From: Bacteroidales bacterium
GTDB lineage: Bacteria > Bacteroidota > Bacteroidia > Bacteroidales > Muribaculaceae
Length of the DNA: 47,389 nucleotides
Assembly: GCA_014800815.1 (NCBI GenBank)
Contig: JAAVFI010000075.1
Coordinates: 1 to 47,389 of the forward strand
Direction: 5' to 3'
Positions 32,173-41,852 of this stretch are shown here, one piece after another. Under the pieces are notes generated by a model, which was not told the DNA's origin, ran no database searches, and saw only the letters and a list, made by a program, of their open reading frames with translations. The position numbers and the translations under genes were made by a program. Each line of letters opens with the position of its first letter. Within the stretch, counting starts at the first letter, position 1.

Positions 32173-33534
32173 TTATTTTACGGCTTTGAGAATGCCGGCG
32201 GCGATATCAATGTTGTTGTTGAAGCCTTTGAAGAGATCGGCATCCTTACCTGCAACGAATACAGGCACGGGATTGCCGGAGTGGCCGGTAGTGCTGAAAG
32301 TGAGGCCGGCAGCGTCGTTGAAGATGCGGAATACTTCGGCCGCAAAACCGTTGAAGGTTGCGTAGAGAGTCTTCTGGTCGGCGCTGTTGCGCATTTCAAA
32401 AGTCTCATTGAAGAGGCTCTCAAGCTTTTCTTCCTGCTCGGCGCTTACAGGAATATGGGTATAGAATCCGAGATTTTCAGTAAGATATTCTTTCATGTCA
32501 GCCCATGTATATATCATGCGGCTCTTGAGCAGACCCTTGCAGTAGTCGTTGAAAGCTTCCTTCGATACCTTCTGATAGTCGATGTTGCCGATACCGCTGC
32601 CCTTGCCGTTCTGGATAGCAAGACCGCCGGTATCATGGTCGGCTGTAACGATTATGAGGGTTTCTTCGGGGTGAGCTTTGTAGAAATCAAAAGCGATCTT
32701 CAGAGCGCTGTCGAAGTTCAGAATTTCCTTTACAGCAGCGCCACCGTCGTTTGCGTGGAGGGCGTGGTCGATGTTGCCGCCCTCGATCATCATGAAGAAG
32801 CGGTCGGGCGAGGTGCGTTCGAGCTGAGTAAGAGCCGCCTTAGTAATGTCGGGAAGTGTGAGGGCCCCGGCGATAGAGTCGATAGTGTAGCCGATATTGT
32901 TGCTGTGCAAGGGATTGGTCTCATTGATGAGGACAACCTTGTCTGACTTCATCTCTTCGATGCCTTTGAGGCCGCGGACAACCTGCACATTGTTCTCTGC
33001 CATATAGTCGAAGATACCCTTATCGTCGGAGCGGAGATCTGCGCCGGCAATGAAGTTAAATCCGGCCTCTGCCATCTGGCGGTCGATTTCATTAAGCATC
33101 TTGCGGGTAGGTACGTGAGCATAGAATGCTGCGGGAGTAGCGTCATCGGGAGCTACCGAAGTAGCCACGGCAATACCATAACCCATTTCAGAGAGAGTCT
33201 TTGTCACAGAGTACACGTTGGTAGTATCGGGAGTCATGCCGAGCATACCGTTTTTAGTCTTGTAGCCTGTCGAAAGAGCTGTGCCGGCAGCCGCGCTGTC
33301 GGTCACGGGGGCTGATGCCGAGTAAGTCTGGCTCCAGCCTACGACGGGCATCTGCATCATGGTCAGAGGCTCATCATTTCCGAGAACAGTGCGGTTGTAG
33401 TTCTGGGCTGCGTTCACAGGACCCATTCCCATACCGTCGCCTATGTACAGGAAAATATATTTGGGAGCCTCGGCATAGCTCGCTGTTGCGGCCAGGGTCA
33501 TCGCCGCTGCTGTGAGAAATACACGTAGTTTCAT
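32173..33534 (-). CDS. Alkaline phosphatase
   Basis: 453 aa with a signal peptide (1-21, cut after ASYA). YIFLYIGDGMGMG supplies the first metal Asp; the nucleophile is Ser80 in APVTDSAAAGTAL; MIEGGNIDHALHANDGG and VTADHDTGG carry the other metal ligands; the C-terminal His is in FSTTGHSGNPVPVF. A periplasmic phosphomonoesterase of the PhoA superfamily. It follows the GH3-like gene by 19 bases on the same strand. No Pho box is visible, so phosphate control cannot be claimed. Confidence 0.92.
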   Translation of the reverse strand: MKLRVFLTAAAMTLAATASYAEAPKYIFLYIGDGMGMGPVNAAQNYNRTVLGNDEPLTMMQMPVVGWSQTYSASAPVTDSAAAGTALSTGYKTKNGMLGMTPDTTNVYSVTKTLSEMGYGIAVATSVAPDDATPAAFYAHVPTRKMLNEIDRQMAEAGFNFIAGADLRSDDKGIFDYMAENNVQVVRGLKGIEEMKSDKVVLINETNPLHSNNIGYTIDSIAGALTLPDITKAALTQLERTSPDRFFMMIEGGNIDHALHANDGGAAVKEILNFDSALKIAFDFYKAHPEETLIIVTADHDTGGLAIQNGKGSGIGNIDYQKVSKEAFNDYCKGLLKSRMIYTWADMKEYLTENLGFYTHIPVSAEQEEKLESLFNETFEMRNSADQKTLYATFNGFAAEVFRIFNDAAGLTFSTTGHSGNPVPVFVAGKDADLFKGFNNNIDIAAGILKAVK

Positions 33535-33553
33535 TTATATTGTTTTTATATAG

Positions 33554-35092
33554 TTAATGTTTTATAGTCTGAGAAAGTTTGATGATAGGGTCAATTATTC
33601 GTCGGTCGTTCGATAGACGAGGAATCTTACGCTGACCGCCAAGCTTACCGGTCGAAGCAAGCCAGAGGTCGAAAACGCCCTCGGGAGCTTCTGTCAGTTC
33701 GAGGCGGGCAAGGAATATATCGGAGTTGCGTTTGGCCTGATAGTCAGAGTTTACCTTCTGGAGCTCGGCATCGAGAATGTCTGCAAACGCCTCATTGTCG
33801 CACTTCGGAGCCTTCTCCCATTCAATAAGCCACTGGTGATGCCCCTTCGTGCCGCACGATGCGTAGACAGGCGCCGCCGTATAGTTGCGTATCGACGCTC
33901 CCGTTTTGCTGCACGCCTCGGCGAGAGCCTTGTCTGCATTCCACACCATAAGCTCCTCACCGAAAGCATTGATAAAACTGTTGGTGCGTCCGGCTATCGA
34001 AATCTTCAGAGGCGACGTACTTTCGATCCGCACGGTATCGCCTATCATGTATCGCCATAAGCCGTTGCACGAACTTATCATCATTGCATAAGTCCGTCCC
34101 TTCTCAACTTTCCACGCCGGAATGGCTGCTTCCGAAGCCTTGTCGAGACTGTCGAGAGGCACAAACTCATAGAATACGCCTATGTCGCAGAGCAGACGCA
34201 TCACGCCGCTCTTATCGGAGTCTTGTGTGGCGAAGAACCCCTCCGACGCATTATAGTTCTCGTGGTAGCGCATCTTCGCCGGGTCGGTAATTTCGTGATA
34301 CTGCTCGCGATAAGGCCCGAAAGCAATACCTCCGTGGAAGAATACCTCAAGATTGGGCCATACCTCGTGGATAGTCTTGGCACCCTTGTCGGCTATGATG
34401 CGGCGGAGCACCGTCATAAACCACGACGGCACGCCCGAAATGTTCGTAACATCCTCATTGGCCGAAGCTTCCGCTATCGCCGGCAACTTCTTGTTCCAGT
34501 CCGAGAGCAGTGCTATGTCGCGCGACGGAATCCTGAAAAGATTCACCACCGGCCCGACGCGGTCGATAAGAGTAGCTGAGAGATCGCCTACGCACACATT
34601 TTCAGGCACATAGGGCAACTCGTGAGCAAAACTGCCCCCGAGAATCAGACTCTTGCCGCCGAACAGACGGCTCTGCGGATACCGTGCCAGATAGTATGCC
34701 ACGGCATAAGCCGCTCCGGCATAGTGGTTGTGGTGCAGCGCTTCCTTGGTTACAGGTATATATTTGCTCTTGCCGCCGGAAGTTCCCGACGACTGCGCAT
34801 ACCGCCTGCAGACACCGGGCCACAGCACATCGGCCTCGCCCGATACCATACGCATCACCATAGGGCGGATGTCTTCAAATTCGGTGGCCGGAACCGCCGC
34901 GATAAAATCTTCGTATCGCCTTATCTTCTTGAAGCCGTAGCGGCGCCCGTATTCAGTGCCCGAGGCCTTCTTGATGAGCGATTTAAGCACACGGCGTTGC
35001 GCCTCCTCGGTTGCTCCGGGAGTATCTATAGCCTCTGATTTATTGTAGAGGAGATGGAATAGAGGACGTGTAAGCGGTGTGTAGTTCAGCAT
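33554..35092 (-). CDS. GH3-like (auxin-responsive promoter) family protein
   Basis: 512 aa, the full length of the family. Near the N-terminus EYGRRYGFKKIRRYEDF, then the ATP-binding stretch AQSSGTSGGKSKYIPVT, and later NYNASEGFFATQDSD, YEFVPLD and GLWRYMIGDTVRI, all as in the acyl-adenylate-forming GH3 fold of plants and bacteria. Plant members join amino acids to hormones; bacterial members have no firm function. In Bacteroidetes the gene is common and often lies close to xseAB, as here, with one base between the genes. Confidence 0.88.
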   Translation of the reverse strand: MLNYTPLTRPLFHLLYNKSEAIDTPGATEEAQRRVLKSLIKKASGTEYGRRYGFKKIRRYEDFIAAVPATEFEDIRPMVMRMVSGEADVLWPGVCRRYAQSSGTSGGKSKYIPVTKEALHHNHYAGAAYAVAYYLARYPQSRLFGGKSLILGGSFAHELPYVPENVCVGDLSATLIDRVGPVVNLFRIPSRDIALLSDWNKKLPAIAEASANEDVTNISGVPSWFMTVLRRIIADKGAKTIHEVWPNLEVFFHGGIAFGPYREQYHEITDPAKMRYHENYNASEGFFATQDSDKSGVMRLLCDIGVFYEFVPLDSLDKASEAAIPAWKVEKGRTYAMMISSCNGLWRYMIGDTVRIESTSPLKISIAGRTNSFINAFGEELMVWNADKALAEACSKTGASIRNYTAAPVYASCGTKGHHQWLIEWEKAPKCDNEAFADILDAELQKVNSDYQAKRNSDIFLARLELTEAPEGVFDLWLASTGKLGGQRKIPRLSNDRRIIDPIIKLSQTIKH

Positions 35093-35093
35093 A

Positions 35094-35318
35094 TTATCCT
35101 ATAGTACTGTCAAGTTCTTCGAGGACCTTGTTGAGCTCCTCTTCAGTTCGTGTCAGACGTTTGCGGCACTCTGCAAGGAGGGTAGCCGCGCGGCGCGTAC
35201 GTTCGGCGAGAGTATCTACATCGCAACTCTCCGACCGCAGCGACGAAAGTATGCTTTCAAGCTCTGCAAGAGCCTCATTATAGCTTAGTTCAGGGGTTTT
35301 ATGGTCTGCCATGGTCAT
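35094..35318 (-). CDS. xseB: Exodeoxyribonuclease VII small subunit
   Basis: 74 aa, helical. PELSYNEALAELESILSSLR is the family hallmark, followed by ELNKVLEEL near the end. It binds XseA to form the enzyme that degrades single-stranded DNA from both ends. The ATG overlaps the xseA stop by ATGA (35315-35318), fixing the start and coupling translation. Confidence 0.92.
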   Translation of the reverse strand: MTMADHKTPELSYNEALAELESILSSLRSESCDVDTLAERTRRAATLLAECRKRLTRTEEELNKVLEELDSTIG

Positions 35319-36562
35319 TCTGTAATTGAAGTTAAAGTCTTTCCGCGGCTGAATGTTGTCTCAATCCGGGTGCCAGGTTTAAGATTATCGGCGTTGGTCA
35401 CAGCCTTGCCGTCCACTCGCGTTATGGAGTAGCCTCGGCGGAGAGTAGCCTCGGGCGACAGCGCCTCAAGAATCTCACCGAGCGCCCCCAGACGGTCGCG
35501 ACGTCGGTTCACAGCCGTTCGCGCAGCCTCTGCTATTGCTCGCGCAGCTGCATCGTCGGTCAGACGGCGATTGCGATCAAGGATATTGCGCGCCAATGCA
35601 GGCAGAAGTCCTTGATAATACGCCAACTGCACGCGCTGTCCCGAAATCTTGTCGGTCGCCGCACGCTGAATCTCGCTCGCGATACCCACAACCTTCCCCA
35701 GCGCCTCCGACATACGTCCGATAAGCAGTTCGGCAGCCGCCGTAGGAGTCTTCACGCGAGTATTGGCCACGAAATCAAGCACCGTTACATCGCGCTCGTG
35801 CCCGATACCCACAATGATAGGCAGCGGGAATTGGGCGACGTTGGCCGCCAACTCATAGTCGTCGAACGACGCGAGGTCGCTCACAGCGCCGCCGCCGCGG
35901 ATTATAGCCACACAGTCGAAGTCATCGACGCGCGCCATAATGGCATCGAGCGCGGCAATTACACTCTCCGAAGTATGCTCTCCCTGGAGGGTAGCGGTGA
36001 ATAGGGTAGTGTCGAAGCGCACGCGCAAGCTGTTCATCAGCAGATGCTTCATGAAGTCGCCGTAGCCTGCCGCACCCGTCGCCGAGATAATGGCAATGCG
36101 CGACGGAACGCTGCTCCACGGCAGACTCCTGTTGAGGTCTGCCACACCCTCGGCCGTCAGTCGGGCGAGAATCTCGTTGCGCTTGCGCACGAGGTCGCCC
36201 ACGGTGTAGTCCGGGTCGATATCGCTTATCACGAGCGAAAAACCGTAGACGCTGTGAAACGACACCGAAACCCTCACCATCACCTTCATATCCGACGCCA
36301 GGCGGCTGCCCGTAGCGGCAGCGAACCGTGCACCGATGCGGGCATAAGTCGAAGCCCATATCACGGCGCGTGTGCGGGCCAGCGGGGTGCCCCCCGAAGG
36401 GTCCTTCTGGAGCAATTCCATGTAGCAATGTCCGCCCGAAACGCGCACATCGCTCGTCTCGGCCGTAATCCATATTCCGTCGAGACCCGGCGCGGCTGCC
36501 AATGAGCGTGTTACGCGGCGGGTCAGTTCCTCAAGACTTATGGCATTGCGTTCTGCTGTCAT
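35315..36562 (-). CDS. xseA: Exodeoxyribonuclease VII large subunit
   Basis: 415 aa. N-terminal OB-fold with IWITAETSDVRVSGGHCYME (ssDNA binding), then IAIISATGAAGYGDFMKHLL and the conserved catalytic stretch VAIIRGGGAVSDLASFDDYELA, PIIVGIGHERDVTVLDFVAN and RVKTPTAAAELLI. The C-terminal part is a long coiled coil for XseB binding and ends with LRRGYSITRVDGK. It acts in mismatch repair and ssDNA clean-up. The start overlaps the DUF3256 stop by ATGA. Confidence 0.95.
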   Translation of the reverse strand: MTAERNAISLEELTRRVTRSLAAAPGLDGIWITAETSDVRVSGGHCYMELLQKDPSGGTPLARTRAVIWASTYARIGARFAAATGSRLASDMKVMVRVSVSFHSVYGFSLVISDIDPDYTVGDLVRKRNEILARLTAEGVADLNRSLPWSSVPSRIAIISATGAAGYGDFMKHLLMNSLRVRFDTTLFTATLQGEHTSESVIAALDAIMARVDDFDCVAIIRGGGAVSDLASFDDYELAANVAQFPLPIIVGIGHERDVTVLDFVANTRVKTPTAAAELLIGRMSEALGKVVGIASEIQRAATDKISGQRVQLAYYQGLLPALARNILDRNRRLTDDAAARAIAEAARTAVNRRRDRLGALGEILEALSPEATLRRGYSITRVDGKAVTNADNLKPGTRIETTFSRGKTLTSITE

Positions 36563-37176
36563 TTCTCAGCCGGTATCAGTTTTTTGCCGTCGAATTTCAT
36601 AGTGAATTTCGAAGGCATTTTATCGAGCCAATCAGGTCGGTCGGCCGCGGAATAATATCCTCCCGTAGTGTTGCGGAATACAAGTACATTCTCCGTCGGG
36701 TCGTAGCTCGCCGCCATAAATACAATGTCGGAAGTCGACACCTTTTCGCCCTTCTTCCCCGAAGGCGCCGAGGCCCCGGGAATACCGCTCACGCCTATCT
36801 TCTTCCACTTCGAGTCGTAGAACGATATCGAGCTGTCGGCCAACGGAGTAAGCACGGTCTCGATAACGAGCGTCACCGTATCGTTTTTCACCGGCACGAG
36901 GGCAATCTCCACGGTCGCATCCCGCGAAACCGATGCAAGCAGCCGTGAATCACTACATTCTATGATTTTGGCCTCGCCTCCCATACGGTTCGGCGAAGTA
37001 TTGGGCATCGAGTGGTTGAAGTAGTCGAGCAAGTCCAGACGCGTATTGGACCGCAAGAGCGGAAGCACGTCATAGGGTGCGTCGACAAACACTTCAGCCG
37101 CGGTGCGGGCGCCTGCAGTAAACGCTGCAAGCACCGACATCGCGGCAAAAAGTTGACGGACGGAGAGTAGTCTCAT
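36559..37176 (-). CDS. DUF3256 family protein
   Basis: 205 aa with a signal peptide (about 1-23). AAEVFVDAPYDVLPLLRSNTR and LDLLDYFNHSM are the signature of DUF3256, a Bacteroidetes-specific exported family of unknown function. The middle is beta-rich (VTLVIETVLTPLADSSISFY) and names a target-like pattern DSKWKKI found in the family. It overlaps the DEAD-box gene by one base (TAATG) and xseA by four, so all are one transcript. Confidence 0.78.
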   Translation of the reverse strand: MRLLSVRQLFAAMSVLAAFTAGARTAAEVFVDAPYDVLPLLRSNTRLDLLDYFNHSMPNTSPNRMGGEAKIIECSDSRLLASVSRDATVEIALVPVKNDTVTLVIETVLTPLADSSISFYDSKWKKIGVSGIPGASAPSGKKGEKVSTSDIVFMAASYDPTENVLVFRNTTGGYYSAADRPDWLDKMPSKFTMKFDGKKLIPAEK

Positions 37177-38909
37177 TATTTCTTTTTCCTCGGGTTAGTC
37201 GTTTTGGAACTCTTGGCGGAAGCCTTGCCTTTGCGCGACGAAGCCGCTGCATAGTTGCGTTCTGCATCCGCAATCTCGCTGAAAATCCGTTTGCCGAAGA
37301 AGTCAAGTCCCTTCAGAGCCGATACCACACGGTGAGCGTCGCCCTTCTTCACGTCGAAGAGAGAGTAGCCCGGCATCAGGTCGATGCGGCCTACATCCAC
37401 GCGCTGACCGTGTATATTCTTGTTCAGCAGGTCGATAAGGTTACCGGCATAGAATCCGTCGTCCTTACCTGCATTGATATATATTCGGGCCATACCCTTT
37501 TCGGCAGTACGGCGGTCCTTGTCTTTGTCAGAGCGCGGAGCGCGGTCTTTCGACTTACGGTCGCGGTCGCGCGAGGGCTTCTCGTCGATGAAGTCAATCT
37601 TGGGAGCATCCTTATAGTATTCGAGGAGGCGGTTGAACTCAAGCGAAAGCACACGTTTAAGCAGGTCCTCGGTCGAGAGCCATGCGAGCTTGCGGAGTAC
37701 GCCGGGCAGATACTGCTCGATTTCCGATTCGGGAACTTCGACACGCTCCAGACGGTCGGCGAGGTTATAGAGCTGTTTCTCTATGATGTGCTGAGGTGTC
37801 GGCACTTCCTTACGCTCGAACTTCTTGCCGATAATTCGCTCTATCTCACGGAGCTTGCCTTTCTCGCGCGAGTGGATGATAGCCACCGATATACCTGTCT
37901 TGCCGGCACGGCCCGTACGGCCCGAGCGGTGAATGTACACGGCTGTATCGTCGGGCAGACCATAATTGATTACATGTGTGAGATCGTCCACGTCAAGACC
38001 GCGGGCGGCCACGTCGGTAGCCACGAGAAGTTTGGTCACGCGGTCGCGGAACTTCTTCATCGTCATATCGCGCTGTTGCTGCGAGAGGTCGCCGTGGAGC
38101 GCGTCGGCATTGTATCCGTCGGCAATAAGTTTGTCGGCAATCTCCTGAGTGTCGCGGCGAGTGCGGCAGAAGATTATAGCGTAGATGTTGGGCGAGTCGT
38201 CGGCGATACGCTTGAGTGCAAGGTATTTATCCTTGGCGTTCACCATATAGTATATATGGCGCACGTTCTTCGCGCCCTCGTTGCGGGTACCTATTACTAT
38301 TTCTTCGGGATTATGCATGAAGCGCTTCGATATCTTGGCAACTTCTGCCGGCATCGTAGCCGAGAAGAGCAGCATCTTGCGGTCGTCGGGTACGTGTGCA
38401 AGGATATCGTTGATAGAGTCCACGAAGCCCATGTTGAGCATTTCGTCGGCCTCGTCGAGGACTACAGTGTGCACGTCATCGAGTTTCACAACTCCGCGGT
38501 TGATAAGGTCGATGAGTCGGCCCGGGGTAGCAACGATTATCTGCACGCCTTGCTTGAGGGCGCGTATCTGACTCTCGATGCTGCTGCCGCCGTACACGGG
38601 GAGCACTACCAGACCGTCGGTGTACTTGGAGAAGTCGGCGAGATCGCCGGCTATCTGCAGACATAGCTCACGAGTAGGAGCAAGTATAAGAGCCTGAGGT
38701 ACACGGTGCTTCGTGTCGACGCGCTGTATTACCGGCAAGCCGAATGCGGCTGTCTTGCCGGTCCCTGTCTGGGCGAGCGCAACCATGTCGTGGTCGCCGT
38801 TCAGAAGCACCGGTATCACCTTCTCCTGCACCGGCATAGGAGTTTCAAAACCCATTTCTGCGATTCCACGGAGGAGGTCTCCGCGAACGCCTAATTCTTC
38901 AAATGTCAT
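37176..38909 (-). CDS. DEAD-box RNA helicase (DeaD/CsdA-like)
   Basis: 577 aa. Q motif FEELGVRGDLLRGIAEMGFE; Walker A AQTGTGKT (46-53); LAPTREL; DEAD (152-155); FSATMP; VATDVAARGLDVD; HRSGRTGRAGKTG. After the core come a basic Arg/Asp-rich linker (about 455-475) and a DbpA-type RNA-binding domain from MARIYINAGKDDGFYAGNLI to about 555, then a Lys/Ser-rich tail. It probably helps ribosome assembly or mRNA unwinding in the cold. The first gene of the leftward xse operon. Confidence 0.92.
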   Translation of the reverse strand: MTFEELGVRGDLLRGIAEMGFETPMPVQEKVIPVLLNGDHDMVALAQTGTGKTAAFGLPVIQRVDTKHRVPQALILAPTRELCLQIAGDLADFSKYTDGLVVLPVYGGSSIESQIRALKQGVQIIVATPGRLIDLINRGVVKLDDVHTVVLDEADEMLNMGFVDSINDILAHVPDDRKMLLFSATMPAEVAKISKRFMHNPEEIVIGTRNEGAKNVRHIYYMVNAKDKYLALKRIADDSPNIYAIIFCRTRRDTQEIADKLIADGYNADALHGDLSQQQRDMTMKKFRDRVTKLLVATDVAARGLDVDDLTHVINYGLPDDTAVYIHRSGRTGRAGKTGISVAIIHSREKGKLREIERIIGKKFERKEVPTPQHIIEKQLYNLADRLERVEVPESEIEQYLPGVLRKLAWLSTEDLLKRVLSLEFNRLLEYYKDAPKIDFIDEKPSRDRDRKSKDRAPRSDKDKDRRTAEKGMARIYINAGKDDGFYAGNLIDLLNKNIHGQRVDVGRIDLMPGYSLFDVKKGDAHRVVSALKGLDFFGKRIFSEIADAERNYAAASSRKGKASAKSSKTTNPRKKK

Positions 38910-38930
38910 ATATTATATTTTTTCAATTTA

Positions 38931-38938
38931 CAAATATA
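38931..38938 (-). promoter_or_regulatory. -7 box of the DEAD-box helicase operon
   Basis: Minus strand TATATTTG, 21 bases before the ATG at 38909, in a very AT-rich gap after uvrC; the -33 position is T-rich without a clean TTTG. Confidence 0.45.
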
Positions 38939-38992
38939 CAACATTTAAAATTAGAAAAAGGTCTTTTATATATCTTTTTTAACCAAATAAAG

Positions 38993-40804
38993 TTAATTGT
39001 TCGTTAGAGCCTCTGTCACGAGTTTCGCTTTTGCAGCACCTACCACGGCCGTAATGTCAGCTACCGATGCCTCCCTCAGTCGTTTAACGCTCTTGAAGTG
39101 CGTAAGCAGCGCCTCCGCCGTCTTGGGGCCGATACCTTTGATCCCGTCAAGCTCGCTCACGAGAGCGCTCTTGCTTCGACGGTCGCGGTGGTGAGTTATA
39201 CCGAAGCGGTGAGCCTCATCGCGCAGGTGTTGCACCACGCGCAGAGTCTCCGAGTTCTTGTCGATGTAGAGCGGAACGCTGTCGCCGGGGAAGTAGATTT
39301 CCTCCAGACGCTTGGCTATGCCCACCACTGCAATCTTTCCGCGCAGACCCATTTCATCGAGAGCCTCGACAGCCGACGAGAGCTGACCCTTGCCGCCGTC
39401 AACCACTATGAGTTGCGGCAGCTCCTGCCCCTCCTGCATCAGTCGGGTATAGCGCCGCGTGAGCACCTCTTTCATAGAGGCGAAATCGTCAGGCCCCTCC
39501 ACGGTCTTGATGTTGAAGTGGCGGTAGTCGCGCTTGGCCGGTTTACCGTCGCGGAATACCACGCACGACGCCACCGGGTTCGTTCCCTGGATGTTGGAGT
39601 TATCGAAGCACTCGATATGGTGAGGCAGTTCCGTGAGGTGGAAGTCGCTCTTGATTCGCTCAAGGAGTTTAGACGTGCGCTCCTCGGGATTATGACGTTC
39701 AAGATGCTTGAGGTCGTCTATGCGGTTTTGTCGCGCGTTCTTTTCCGATACTTCGAGGAGTTTTGCCTTGTCGCCGCGCCTCGGGATAGTGAATGAAACA
39801 TTGCTGATTTCCACCTCCGGGGCTTCGGCCACGATTACCTCGTCGTACTCCACGCCGAAGCTCTGACGGATTTCCTCCATGGCATAACCCAGAATCTGCG
39901 CCCGCGATTCTTCGAGCGAGCGGCGGTAGCGGAGCGTAACGCTGCGCACCACGGCACCGCGGCGTACATGCATATAGTTGACATACACCTCGTTCGAGCC
40001 GTCGTCGTCAAACCCGAATACATCCACATCGCCTATCGTCTGACTCACAATCACACTCTTGGAGCGGTAATTCTCGAGCAGACGGTATGCGTCTTTGAGC
40101 TCCTGAGCCTCCTCAAACCGAAGTTCCGATGCAAGTTGCTCCATTTCGGTGCGCAGATAGTTCATCAGTTCCTGCGTCTCACCGCGGAGTATCTGGCGTA
40201 TGCGGTCGATATATCCCTGATAAGTCTTGCTGTCGATTTCTCCCGTGCAGCACCCCCGGCACCGCTTTATATGGTATTGTAGGCAGAGTCGCCCCTTGCC
40301 CTTCGCAATATATTCGGGGGTGATAGGTATGCGGCACGTGCGCACGGGGTATAGCTCGCTGATGAGTTCGAGCACCGTGCGGGCCACAGCCGTATTGGTG
40401 TAGGGGCCGTAGTAGCGCGAGCCGTCGCGGATGTGCTGGCGGGTGAGAAACACGCGGGGATAGAGCTCGTTAGTCACCACAATCCACGGGTACGACTTAT
40501 CATCTTTAAGGAGTACATTGTAGCGGGGCTTGTACTCCTTTATCATCGAGTTCTCGAGATTGAGAGCGTCCTGCTCCGTAGGCACCACTATATACTTCAT
40601 ATCCGCTATGTTGCGCACTAAGAGATTGGTACGCAGCACATCGTGGGTGCGGTTGAAGTACGACGATACACGTCGCTTAAGGTTCTTTGCTTTGCCTACA
40701 TAGATCACTGTCCCCGCGGCGTCGTAGTAGATGTACACGCCCGGGGTGTCAGGTAATATGGAGATTTTTTCTTTTAGTTCTGCCGATTTTTCGTGTTTGG
40801 CCAT
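38993..40804 (-). CDS. uvrC: Excinuclease ABC subunit C
   Basis: 603 aa. N-terminal GIY-YIG nuclease (LPDTPGVYIYYDAAGTVIYV, GKAKNLKRRVSSYF) for the 3' incision; a four-Cys-like cluster CLQYHIKRCRGCCTG; UVR motif around TEMEQLASELRFEEAQELKD; the RNase H-like 5' nuclease with HIECFDNSNIQG and VVDGGKGQLSSA; C-terminal helix-hairpin-helix ELDGIKGIGPKTAEALL. It works with UvrAB in nucleotide excision repair. Twenty-two bases follow the ruvB stop. Confidence 0.96.
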   Translation of the reverse strand: MAKHEKSAELKEKISILPDTPGVYIYYDAAGTVIYVGKAKNLKRRVSSYFNRTHDVLRTNLLVRNIADMKYIVVPTEQDALNLENSMIKEYKPRYNVLLKDDKSYPWIVVTNELYPRVFLTRQHIRDGSRYYGPYTNTAVARTVLELISELYPVRTCRIPITPEYIAKGKGRLCLQYHIKRCRGCCTGEIDSKTYQGYIDRIRQILRGETQELMNYLRTEMEQLASELRFEEAQELKDAYRLLENYRSKSVIVSQTIGDVDVFGFDDDGSNEVYVNYMHVRRGAVVRSVTLRYRRSLEESRAQILGYAMEEIRQSFGVEYDEVIVAEAPEVEISNVSFTIPRRGDKAKLLEVSEKNARQNRIDDLKHLERHNPEERTSKLLERIKSDFHLTELPHHIECFDNSNIQGTNPVASCVVFRDGKPAKRDYRHFNIKTVEGPDDFASMKEVLTRRYTRLMQEGQELPQLIVVDGGKGQLSSAVEALDEMGLRGKIAVVGIAKRLEEIYFPGDSVPLYIDKNSETLRVVQHLRDEAHRFGITHHRDRRSKSALVSELDGIKGIGPKTAEALLTHFKSVKRLREASVADITAVVGAAKAKLVTEALTNN

Positions 40805-40826
40805 ACTGTGTATCTCAACTCACTTA

Positions 40827-41852
40827 TCACCCGAACAGTCCGAAATCATCGTTATAGCGGCTCTCGCCCAGATGATCATAGGCGAGCTGAGTCACTTCGC
40901 GACCGCGGGGTGTACGCTTTATGAAACCCTCCTTGATGAGGAAAGGTTCATACACTTCCTCTATAGTTCCGGGGTCTTCGCCAAGCGCCGTGGCAATAGT
41001 CGAGAGGCCTACCGGGCCGCCCTTGAACTTCCGTATGATAGTCCCCAATATCTTATTGTCGATTTCATCAAGGCCGTAGCGGTCAATATTGAGAGCTTCG
41101 AGCGCAAAACGGGCTATGTCGAGGTCTATCTCGCCCGAACCTTTCACCTGTGCGAAATCGCGCACGCGGCGGAGCAGGGCATTGGCAATACGGGGCGTGC
41201 CGCGGCTGCGCATCGCTATCTCGTCGGCCGCCTCGGTTGAGCAGGGTATGCGCAGTAGCGACGCCGAGCGCAGCAGGATGCGGCGAAGCACGAGGTGGTC
41301 GTAGTACTCAAGGTGGCATTTGATGCCGAAACGTGCGCGGAGAGGCGACGTGAGCAGGCCGCTGCGGGTAGTGGCGCCCACGAGGGTAAACGGGCTGAGC
41401 GAAAGCTGTACGCTGCGTGCTCCCGGGCCCTTATCTATCATTATGTCAATGCGATAGTCCTCCATCGCTGAGTAGAGGTATTCCTCCACCACGGGGCTCA
41501 ATCGGTGAATTTCGTCGATAAAGAGCACATCGTTCTCCTCGAGAGAGGTCAGTATGCCTGCGAGGTCGCCGGGCTTGTCGAGCACGGGGCCCGACGTTAT
41601 TTTGATGCCGACGCCGAGTTCGTTGGCCACGATTCCAGCAAGAGTAGTCTTGCCCAGTCCCGGAGGGCCGAACAGAAGTATGTGGTCGAGAGCCTCGGAG
41701 CGCATCTTGGCGGCGGCAGTAAACACCTTTAGGTTGTCAATGATTTTATTCTGACCGTTGAACGCGCTGAAAGAGTCGGGGCGGAGAGCTTTTTCAAAAT
41801 CGTTCTCACCCGATACCGCCTGGTTGCGTATGTCGAAATCTTCCTGATTCAT
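40827..41852 (-). CDS. ruvB: Holliday junction branch migration helicase subunit
   Basis: 341 aa. [18 protein letters not shown], Walker [15 protein letters not shown] (about 59-72), Walker [18 protein letters not shown], sensor [20 protein letters not shown] and the C-terminal winged helix with [20 protein letters not shown] and [14 protein letters not shown] hexameric motor acting with RuvA. It overlaps the glycosyltransferase gene by four bases. Confidence 0.97.
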   Translation of the reverse strand: MNQEDFDIRNQAVSGENDFEKALRPDSFSAFNGQNKIIDNLKVFTAAAKMRSEALDHILLFGPPGLGKTTLAGIVANELGVGIKITSGPVLDKPGDLAGILTSLEENDVLFIDEIHRLSPVVEEYLYSAMEDYRIDIMIDKGPGARSVQLSLSPFTLVGATTRSGLLTSPLRARFGIKCHLEYYDHLVLRRILLRSASLLRIPCSTEAADEIAMRSRGTPRIANALLRRVRDFAQVKGSGEIDLDIARFALEALNIDRYGLDEIDNKILGTIIRKFKGGPVGLSTIATALGEDPGTIEEVYEPFLIKEGFIKRTPRGREVTQLAYDHLGESRYNDDFGLFG